From assembly GCF_015751905.1 (NCBI RefSeq), contig NZ_JADOUF010000001.1, positions 7,316,001 to 7,380,000 on the forward strand: DNA of 64,000 nt, written 5' to 3'. Origin of the DNA: Longispora fulva (GTDB lineage Bacteria > Actinomycetota > Actinomycetes > Mycobacteriales > Micromonosporaceae). A program made the translations under genes and the position numbers. This document shows, in pieces, positions 16,738 to 22,732 of this stretch (positions within the stretch are counted from its first letter, which is position 1; the number at the start of each line of letters is the position of its first letter). The notes below the pieces were generated by a model. That model saw nothing but the letters and a program-made list of their open reading frames with translations. It ran no database searches and was not told the origin of the DNA.

Positions 16738-17886
16738 ATGGCGCGGGAGTATGTCACCCGGAGGGCAGTACCAGTGATCTACTCCATCCCCCTCGCCGAG
16801 GCGATCGACGAGTACACGTCGTCGAGCTTGTTCTCTCGACTGGCGGCATCGACTCGGCGGCACCGCCGGTACACCCTGTCGCGGTTGCTGGCTGTTGCGG
16901 CGAACATCAACTCGACTGACTTGTCGGTTCGTCACGTTGATCTGTGTTTGCAGGATCTCGAACAGGGCGACGCGCATCTCGGCGGGCGGCGAAAGGGTAA
17001 GTCGCAGCGCAGCCTCAACAGCGACCGCGCGTCGCTGGGCATGTTCATCGAGTGGATGCGGTCGTCTCGGTCGTATGTGTCGCCAAGCTTCAATCCGGTC
17101 GCCGAGTTGAAATACTCGAAGAAGACAACCGCGCGCAAGATGCTTCAAATTCCCGCCGTCCGCCTGCCCGAGGTGTTCGCCGCCGCTGGGGCTCGGCACC
17201 CGGTCGAGCGGATGGCGTGCGCCCTGGGTTCCTACCTGGGTTGCCGGCCCGCTGAGGCTGCGATGCTCCGGATCGAGAGCGTCGATTTCGCGCGGCTGGA
17301 GGTTGAGCTACTCGTCGAGAAGACTCACCAGCGGTTGACGATGCCGATGTGTGTCGAGCTGCGCGACGAGCTGGTCGACTACTTCCAGTGGTACAAGCGG
17401 GCGATGGGCGTGACAAAGCTGTCGCCGGGCTGGTACCTGCTGCCGGCGCGGCTGACCCTCGGGTCGCCTCAGATGCCCCGTGGGCTGCGTGGAGTGCCGG
17501 GCGCTACCAAGATGACTCCCGGATGGCCGGTCGACCCTGCTGCGCCGCTAGGGCGGGCTGGGATCGGTAAGGCGGTCAAGGCCGCCGCCCGCGCGGTCGG
17601 CTACTCGGGGTCTGAACTGGATTGGGTGGGCGGGCACACGTTGCGCCGGTCGGCGGCGCGGGCATTGTATGAGCGGCTGCGCGACCACGGCCGCGACGAC
17701 GCGCTCGTGATGGTGCAAACCCTGCTCGGGCACGCCCAGATCTCAACCACGATGGCGTACATCGGCGTCGACACCCAGAAGGACCGCTTGCGCGGGCTGC
17801 TGGCTGGCCAGCGGATGTACGACGCCCCCGTCGCGGCCAAGGGCGCCGACGTGGTGGACCTGGACACCTGGCGGCGCGCGGCCTAG
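16738..17886 (+). CDS. int: Tyrosine recombinase / phage integrase
   Basis: 382 residues from ATG 16738 (GGGGGCC before it); GTG 16693 would add 15. An N-terminal SAM-like core-binding domain (residues ~15-110) is followed by the catalytic domain with Arg in GCRPAEAAMLRIES, HTLRRSAARALY (His-x-x-Arg), and LLGHAQISTTMAYIGVD (His and nucleophile Tyr). All catalytic residues are present. It lies next to attL, reads inward, and ends at a strong hairpin, as is usual for a phage integrase. Confidence 0.95.
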   Translation: MAREYVTRRAVPVIYSIPLAEAIDEYTSSSLFSRLAASTRRHRRYTLSRLLAVAANINSTDLSVRHVDLCLQDLEQGDAHLGGRRKGKSQRSLNSDRASLGMFIEWMRSSRSYVSPSFNPVAELKYSKKTTARKMLQIPAVRLPEVFAAAGARHPVERMACALGSYLGCRPAEAAMLRIESVDFARLEVELLVEKTHQRLTMPMCVELRDELVDYFQWYKRAMGVTKLSPGWYLLPARLTLGSPQMPRGLRGVPGATKMTPGWPVDPAAPLGRAGIGKAVKAAARAVGYSGSELDWVGGHTLRRSAARALYERLRDHGRDDALVMVQTLLGHAQISTTMAYIGVDTQKDRLRGLLAGQRMYDAPVAAKGADVVDLDTWRRAA

Positions 17887-17900
17887 GTAGACCTGACGAA

Positions 17901-17935
17901 GCGGCCCCGGATGACTGGAATTCACCCGGGGCCGC
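17901..17935. terminator. Terminator between int and the leftward immunity genes
   Basis: GCGGCCCCGG at 17901-17910 pairs perfectly with CCGGGGCCGC at 17926-17935. It lies between convergent genes. Confidence 0.75.
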
Positions 17936-17942
17936 GCTCAGG

Positions 17943-18440
17943 TTACGACACGGCCAGGGGGACGCCAAACCTTGCGGCTAATAGATGCTCTTCAGCCCTC
18001 ACGCGGCCCCCGCGGTCGCGTCGAGCCTCAATGGTCAGTGCGTCGAGGGTGCGGCGCTCCCGGAGAGTGAGCGTGTCCACCCGCGCCCGCACGGTGGACG
18101 GCAGCACGCCGAGCACCTGCCCCGCCGCTTCGATGCCGCCGCCACCCGCGACGAGCGCGACCGCCAATTCGGCGAGCGGGATGAGCCGCGCCGAGGCGAG
18201 CCGCGCGGTCGCTGTGGCCAGATCCGAGACCGCAGCGCCGGCCAGCTCGGCGCGCGCCTGCGCGTGCGTCAGGGTGTCGACGAACGTCACTGAGTCGCAC
18301 TCGGCCGGCATCAGGTACACACCCTCACTCGGCGCGTAGCGCGCCCGGTGGGCCGAGAGTCCCGGCACCCACAGGATGTGACGGCGGTGCGCACCAGCGA
18401 CGCGCATCGGGTCGTAGTGGTCGTGACTGAAAAGCTCCAT
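17943..18440 (-). CDS. Phage protein controlled by an SOS box; candidate antirepressor or lysogeny modulator
   Basis: 165 residues, no recognised family. ATG 18440 (MELFSHDHYDPMRVAG) has GGAGG about nine bases upstream. Residues about 100-150 (AELAVALVAGGGGIEAAGQV, LGVLPSTVRARVDTLTLRER) look like a winged or sigma-type helix-turn-helix. A perfect LexA box lies 53 bases upstream, and an inverted repeat shared with the repressor promoter lies just beyond. An SOS-induced small gene next to the repressor is the classic position of an antirepressor (Tum/Ant logic), but this is inference from context. Confidence 0.6.
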   Translation of the reverse strand: MELFSHDHYDPMRVAGAHRRHILWVPGLSAHRARYAPSEGVYLMPAECDSVTFVDTLTHAQARAELAGAAVSDLATATARLASARLIPLAELAVALVAGGGGIEAAGQVLGVLPSTVRARVDTLTLRERRTLDALTIEARRDRGGRVRAEEHLLAARFGVPLAVS

Positions 18441-18493
18441 TTCCTGATCCTCCGTCCCCGGAGCAGCGCAAACACACCACCCCGGCCGATCGC

Positions 18494-18509
18494 TCGAACA
18501 AGCGTTCGA
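18494..18509. promoter_or_regulatory. LexA (SOS) box
   Basis: TCGAACAAGCGTTCGA matches the actinobacterial SOS consensus TCGAAC-N4-GTTCGA at every defined position. It lies 53 bases before the ATG of the leftward gene 17943-18440. Confidence 0.85.
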
Positions 18510-18514
18510 ACGAA

Positions 18515-18534
18515 GGTCCCGAGCATACGGGACC
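18515..18534. promoter_or_regulatory. Candidate phage operator 1
   Basis: GGTCCCG-agcata-CGGGACC is a perfect 7-bp inverted repeat. Read leftward it contains CCGTATGCTCGGG, matching CCGTATGTACGGG at 19505-19517 in 11 of 13 positions. It is adjacent to the SOS box. Confidence 0.5.
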
Positions 18535-18669
18535 GCCCCCAGCTTGGCGAAGATTCGCAGGAACGACCCACCCGCCACGGTCGTTGCACACGCAATCTTC
18601 ACGACGGGCAGAAGATCAACCCGTTCGGCTGAGGGCGGTACATGTTCACATGCTCGACAAACGGACGCA

Positions 18670-19470
18670 CTATGGTTTACCGAGTCGGTCCAGTATGGAT
18701 CGGACGTTATCGGGCGCCTTGGGTGCTGGTGTCCCGTACGTGAGTGACAGCGCCGCGCGCACCGCCGCCCGGATCGCCTCGCGGCTCGGCTCGGGCAGCT
18801 CGTCGACCTCGGGCGGTAGCCGCCGGGCCCACTCCGATTGCGGACCCTCGTACACGGGAAAGCCCAGACTTGCCGCCGTGGCGAGGACGACCTCACGGGG
18901 TGCCACGTCGAGTGCGCGGGCGAGGCCCTTGATCGTGGCGACCCGGGGAAACTCCGAGTTCTCGCCCTTGGCGAGTCGGTGCACTGTCGTCGGCGAGTTG
19001 ACCCCGACCTCGCGGGCGATCTCGGCGAGCGTCCGCCCGGCTCTGAGGGTGGCGATCAGCGCCGCGAGCGTCGGCGGCGGGTGCGCGCCGTAGGGCGGGG
19101 GGGTCGGTTCATACCGTGCGACGCCCAGCCCGACCGCGACAAGCTCCCAGGTCAGATCGAGGATGGCGCCGAGCAGCGCGTCGGGTATCTCGTCGACCTC
19201 GGGCGGCAACTCTGCGGCGAGTGTGCGCCAGGGCGTCTCGGTGAGCCCCATGTCGATGCCGACCCCCTGCGCCGTGGCGCGCACCGCGCCGAGCTGGGTG
19301 ACGCCGAGCGCGTCGGCGAGCGCCCGAATGGTGGCCGGTAGCGGGAACTCAGTGTTCTCGCCGTCGCGGAGCTTGCGCAGCCCCTTCACGTCGCCGCCGA
19401 GCGTCGCCGTCAGTGCCTCCGGGGAGTGGCGCTGTTGATACTCGGCGATCAGCTCGGCCAGGGTCAGCAT
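18670..19470 (-). CDS. Probable immunity repressor with two tandem XRE-type modules
   Basis: 266 residues made of two copies of one ~110-residue module. Copy 1 (residues 1-~110): LAELIAEYQ, KGLRKLRDGENTEFP, ATIRALADALGV, LPPEVDEIPDA. Copy 2 (~132-~250): LAALIATLRAGRTLAEIARE, TVHRLAKGENSEFP, ATIKGLARALDV, LPPEVDELPEP. Each has a helix-turn-helix followed by a shared acidic motif, so one chain can imitate a dimer. Position and leftward orientation opposite the early operon fit the lysogeny repressor. A tiny upstream frame (ATG CTG ACC TGG...) ends overlapping the start codon and may couple translation. Confidence 0.75.
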   Translation of the reverse strand: MLTLAELIAEYQQRHSPEALTATLGGDVKGLRKLRDGENTEFPLPATIRALADALGVTQLGAVRATAQGVGIDMGLTETPWRTLAAELPPEVDEIPDALLGAILDLTWELVAVGLGVARYEPTPPPYGAHPPPTLAALIATLRAGRTLAEIAREVGVNSPTTVHRLAKGENSEFPRVATIKGLARALDVAPREVVLATAASLGFPVYEGPQSEWARRLPPEVDELPEPSREAIRAAVRAALSLTYGTPAPKAPDNVRSILDRLGKP

Positions 19471-19504
19471 TCATGCGCCCAGGTCAGCATGGGTCTGTGT
19501 CCTT

Positions 19505-19517
19505 CCGTATGTACGGG
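19505..19517. promoter_or_regulatory. Candidate phage operator 2 at the repressor promoter
   Basis: CCGTATGTACGGG lies 35 bases upstream of the repressor ATG and contains the inverted pair CCGTA/TACGG. It shares 11 of 13 bases with operator 1. Confidence 0.5.
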
Positions 19518-19631
19518 TCGCTCTCCCGCACCGCTCTTTCTACACCGCCGCCCCTAGTCCACAGTGAGCCGCGTCTCGAACGGCCACACTAAGCCTTTCA
19601 GTTTGAATCGCTGGCAGGTGATCTTAAAGTG

Positions 19632-19660
19632 TTGACGGTCCTGGGGTCCGAACGTAGGTT
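19632..19660 (+). promoter_or_regulatory. Candidate early rightward promoter
   Basis: TTGACG (19632-19637) and TAGGTT (19655-19660) are 17 bases apart, a good housekeeping-sigma match. It faces the early operon starting at 19868 and leaves a leader of about 200 bases. Confidence 0.5.
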
Positions 19661-19715
19661 CGAGGAAGCCGCCAGGGCGCCTGACCTTTGAGAACTCCAC
19701 AGCGTCGCAACACCA

Positions 19716-19777
19716 GCCCGCCTCGCCAGCGGGCCGCCCTCGCCCGACTTCAGGTCGGCAGCCCGGTCGCGCCGGGC
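19716..19777 (+). promoter_or_regulatory. Three consecutive hairpins in the early leader
   Basis: Three stem-loops follow one another: GCCCGC/GCGGGC (19716-19734), CCGAC/GTCGG (19744-19758), GCCCGG/CCGGGC (19761-19777). They sit between the candidate promoter and the first early gene. Attenuation, antitermination or a small RNA are all possible. The remaining DNA from 19471 to 19867 shows no credible gene. Confidence 0.4.
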
Positions 19778-19867
19778 CGAGGCGCGCGAAGCGGCGGGCG
19801 AGTTGAACCGTGTCCGCCGTTTTCAATCTAAACCTGATCGTTACAACTTCAAAGTGGAGGGGCTCAC

Positions 19868-20101
19868 GTGATCGAGCTACTCACCGACACTCGCCGCGAG
19901 GTGCTCGCCACCATCGCCGGGTACACCCGGTCGCACGGGTACCCGCCGAGCCTGCGCGAGGTCGCAGCCTCGACCGGCCTGTCGACGACGACCACCGACT
20001 ACCACCTCCGGCGCCTGGCCAACGGCGGATACGTCCGCCGTGACTACGGCCGGTCCCGGTCGCTGGTGCTCACCGACCTCGGTTCGGCGGTGGCGCTGTG
20101 A
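19868..20101 (+). CDS. LexA-type DNA-binding domain protein, no protease domain
   Basis: 77 residues that align only with the N-terminal winged helix of LexA: TRREVLATIAGYTRSHGYPP, SLREVAASTGLS, TTDYHLRRLANGGYVRRDYG. The C-terminal Ser/Lys self-cleavage domain is absent, so it cannot be inactivated by RecA. GGAGGGG precedes GTG 19868. First gene of the early operon; the next gene overlaps by GTGA. Probably a transcriptional regulator of early genes, possibly acting on LexA-like sites. Confidence 0.8.
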   Translation: MIELLTDTRREVLATIAGYTRSHGYPPSLREVAASTGLSTTTTDYHLRRLANGGYVRRDYGRSRSLVLTDLGSAVAL

Positions 20102-20421
20102 CCGACTACCGACTCAAGCCCGAGCCCGTCGCGCTCGACGACCTGGCCGCGACGGTCGAGGCGTACCGCAAGTTCCGGGCCGAGGCCGACCGCTGGGCCG
20201 ACGCCGCCGCCGAGCTGCGGCGCGTGATCGAGGCCCGGCTCGCCGACTCCGATGTCGGCACCGTCGCCGGCCGCCCGGTTGTGCGCCACACGAGCTACGT
20301 CGAGCGCCGGGTCGACATGGCCAAGCTGCGGCTACTGAGTCCGGCGGCACTGGTCGAGCAGTGCACCAACGTCACCGAACGCCGCCGGTTCTCCCTCGTC
20401 GAGGGCGAGGCGATCGAGTGA
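20098..20421 (+). CDS. Small phage early protein preceding the RecB-like nuclease
   Basis: 107 residues, no enzyme motif. The first half is helical and charged (VEAYRKFRAEADRWADAAAE), the second half is VGTVAGRPVVRHTSYVERRV, MAKLRLLSPAALVE. This type of protein recurs next to phage recombination nucleases, suggesting a role in that module, but function is unknown. It overlaps both neighbours by 4 bases (GTGA), showing translational coupling. Confidence 0.7.
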   Translation: MTDYRLKPEPVALDDLAATVEAYRKFRAEADRWADAAAELRRVIEARLADSDVGTVAGRPVVRHTSYVERRVDMAKLRLLSPAALVEQCTNVTERRRFSLVEGEAIE

Positions 20422-21149
20422 GCCTGTTCTCCCCACCTGCCGGGGCCGACCCGCTCGGCTCGACGATCCAGGGGGTTGTGCGTGCCGCCTCCGCCGGGGC
20501 ACCCCGGTCGCGGCAACGCCGCATCGGCCCGAGCAGCGCCGGGCACCCGTGCGCGCGCCGGGTCGGGTACGAGCTGGCGGGCACCGAACATGTGAACGCC
20601 GGCTCGGACCCCTGGCCCGCGATCGTCGGCACCGCCGTACACGCCTGGCTCGCCGACGCGTTCGCCCGGCACAACCGCGAGCTTGACCGTGAGCGCTGGC
20701 TGATCGAGCAGCGCGTCGCCGTCACCCCGACCATGAGCGGCACCGTCGATCTGTTCGACACCCAGACGGGCACCGTGATCGATCACAAGGTGTTGGGCGC
20801 CGACTCGCTCAAGTCCATCAAGCGCGACGGGCCGGGCGACCAGTACCGCACACAGATCCACCTGTACGCCTACGGGCTGGCCCGCGCCGGGCACGAGGTG
20901 CGCCGGGTCGCCCTGGCCTGCTACCCCCGGTCCGGGTGGCTCGACGGACTGCACGTGTGGAGCGAGCCGTACGACGACGCACTCGCCGCCGACGCGCTCG
21001 CCCGCCTGGCCGGGGTCGCCGAGCTGTCCCGGCTGCTTGACCCCGCGAGCCTCCCGGCTGAACCCGGGCCGACGTGCACATGGTGCCCGTTCTGGCGTCC
21101 CGGCAGCACGCCGGACGCGACCGGATGCCCCGGAGCATCCGCACCGTAG
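20418..21149 (+). CDS. RecB/Cas4-like PD-(D/E)XK exonuclease with probable Fe-S cluster
   Basis: 243 residues. Nuclease motifs: His in VGTAVHAWLADAF, Asp in GTVDLFDTQTG, and DHKVLG (D-x-K, residues ~116-121), then QYRTQIHLYAYGLA. One Cys in HPCARRVGYEL plus three in the tail GPTCTWCPFW...TGCPG form the 1+3 cysteine pattern of the 4Fe-4S Cas4/AddB nucleases. Probably resects dsDNA for phage recombination. GTG 20418 overlaps the previous stop. Confidence 0.8.
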   Translation: MSLFSPPAGADPLGSTIQGVVRAASAGAPRSRQRRIGPSSAGHPCARRVGYELAGTEHVNAGSDPWPAIVGTAVHAWLADAFARHNRELDRERWLIEQRVAVTPTMSGTVDLFDTQTGTVIDHKVLGADSLKSIKRDGPGDQYRTQIHLYAYGLARAGHEVRRVALACYPRSGWLDGLHVWSEPYDDALAADALARLAGVAELSRLLDPASLPAEPGPTCTWCPFWRPGSTPDATGCPGASAP

Positions 21150-21212
21150 CCCACCGCCCGACCGTCCATTCGGGGCGGAACAACTGAACAACAACTCAAT
21201 AGGGGAAACACC

Positions 21213-21749
21213 ATGTCTTTCGCTGCACCCGCCGCCAGCGGCGGCGACAAGCTCGCCGAGCGCGACGTACTCGGCCACCTGCTGATCGTGCGCCCGGTCG
21301 AGTACGTCGAGCAGATCACCACCGCTTTCGGGGACAAGGACGCCGTGCGCGTGTCCGTCGTCGACCTGGACGCCACCGACCCGGACACCGGGCAGCCCGG
21401 CCACCGGTTCGACGACGTGCTCTGGTTCGGCGGGCGCCTGGTCGGCAGCCTCAAGCGCCAGCTTGGCGACACGATCCTCGGGCGCATGGCTCAGGGGACC
21501 CTCAAGCCCGGCGCCACCGGCAAGCCGCCCTACGAGCTGTCCGACGCCACCTCAGACCCGTCCGCGGTCGCCCGCGCCGAGGCGTGGATCGCGGCGAACC
21601 CCCGGTTCACCGCACCCGCCAGCACCAGCCCGGCACCGGCCCCGGCGGCGAGCGCCGCACCGGCCCCGGCCGCCGTGCCCGAGGCGCTGCTCGCCCAGCT
21701 CGGCCCGGGGCAGCGGGCGCTGTACGAGAAGCTCGCCGCCCAGGGCTAG
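21213..21749 (+). CDS. Conserved phage protein, possible single-strand-binding function
   Basis: 178 residues, no definite family. The N-terminal 100 residues mix beta-strands (GHLLIVRPVEYVEQI, DAVRVSVVDLD, DVLWFGGRLVGSLKRQL) in an OB-like pattern; residues ~130-150 are an Ala/Pro linker, ending in LAQLGPGQRALYEKLAAQG. The position next to the RecB-like nuclease suggests an accessory DNA-binding role; that is inference. The ATG is 1213 bases into this 20 kb block at 21213, preceded by AGGGG. Confidence 0.6.
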   Translation: MSFAAPAASGGDKLAERDVLGHLLIVRPVEYVEQITTAFGDKDAVRVSVVDLDATDPDTGQPGHRFDDVLWFGGRLVGSLKRQLGDTILGRMAQGTLKPGATGKPPYELSDATSDPSAVARAEAWIAANPRFTAPASTSPAPAPAASAAPAPAAVPEALLAQLGPGQRALYEKLAAQG

Positions 21750-21751
21750 CC

Positions 21752-22732
21752 GTGCCGCTGCATCACGTGAGCCTGTTCGCGGGCGTCGGCGGGTTCGATC
21801 TCGCCGCCGCCCGCGCGGGGCTGACCCCGGCGCTCGCTGTGGAGATCGACCCCGCCGCCCGGGGCGTGCTCGCCGACCGGCTGCCGTCCCTTCCCTTGCT
21901 GTCCGACGTGCGTGAGGTATCCGCCCGTGACCTGGCAACAGCCGTCCCTGATCCCGCCGACTGCTTTCTCACCGCCGGGTGGCCCTGCCAAGACCTGTCC
22001 ACCGCAGGCAACCGCGCCGGACTCGACGGCGAGCGGTCCGGACTGTTCTTCGAGCTGCTGCGCATCCTCGACGGGCTGCGCCCCGGCTGGTTCCTGCTGG
22101 AGAACGTCCCCGGGCTGCTCACCAGCAACGCCGGGCGGGACATGGGCACCGTCGTCGGGTCGCTGGCCGACCTCGGGTACCGCCTGGCCTGGCGGGTACT
22201 CGACGCTCAAGGTTTCGGAGTTCCCCAGCGACGCCGCCGCCTGTACTTTCTCGGCCATCGCGGCGCGGGAGATCCCGCCGCAGTACTACTTGAGCCCGAA
22301 AGCGGCGGCGGGCGCGCTGCGCCGTATCGACCGCCGGGGCCGCCGACTGCCGCCGGACCTGCGCGACGCGCTGGCCCTGCTCGCAGCGACACCGAACCCG
22401 TGATCGTCGGCCCCTTGCAGACCAGCCGCAGCCCGCGCGGTCACGGAACGGCCGGAGTCAATGACCAGTACGTGTTAGCCGGTCACGTGCGCGTGGCCGG
22501 TCCCGCCGCCGTCCGCCGCCTGGTGCCCGTCGAGTACGAGCGCCTACAGGGCTTCCCGGACGGATGGACCGCCACCAGCTACGGCAACCCCCAGGGGGAC
22601 GTGCCGCGCTTCACCCAGCTCGGCAACGCCGCGCCCGTGCCCGTCGCCGAGTGGATCACGCGGCGGCTGGTCGCACACCACAACTCAACAACAGGAAGGA
22701 GTGACCCGCCTTGTTCGACCGCGAAGAGGTAG
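21752..22732 (+). CDS. C5-cytosine DNA methyltransferase
   Basis: 326 residues with the ordered m5C motifs: I (SLFAGVGGFDLAAARAG), IV (TAGWPCQDLSTAG, catalytic Cys), VI (LLENVPGLL), VIII (GVPQRRRRLYFLG), IX/X (RRLVPVEYERLQGFPDGW; FTQLGNAAPVPVAEWI). The target recognition region (~200-260) is short and low complexity. No restriction enzyme is adjacent, so it is a solitary methyltransferase, as often seen in phage replication modules where it protects DNA from host restriction. It overlaps the primase-helicase start by 22 bases. Confidence 0.93.
   Translation: MPLHHVSLFAGVGGFDLAAARAGLTPALAVEIDPAARGVLADRLPSLPLLSDVREVSARDLATAVPDPADCFLTAGWPCQDLSTAGNRAGLDGERSGLFFELLRILDGLRPGWFLLENVPGLLTSNAGRDMGTVVGSLADLGYRLAWRVLDAQGFGVPQRRRRLYFLGHRGAGDPAAVLLEPESGGGRAAPYRPPGPPTAAGPARRAGPARSDTEPVIVGPLQTSRSPRGHGTAGVNDQYVLAGHVRVAGPAAVRRLVPVEYERLQGFPDGWTATSYGNPQGDVPRFTQLGNAAPVPVAEWITRRLVAHHNSTTGRSDPPCSTAKR

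Noticed and set aside
19554-19826. Leftward 90-residue ORF in the immunity control region
   Set aside because: TTG start without a ribosome-binding site, low-complexity first half, and overlap with the promoter and leader hairpins.
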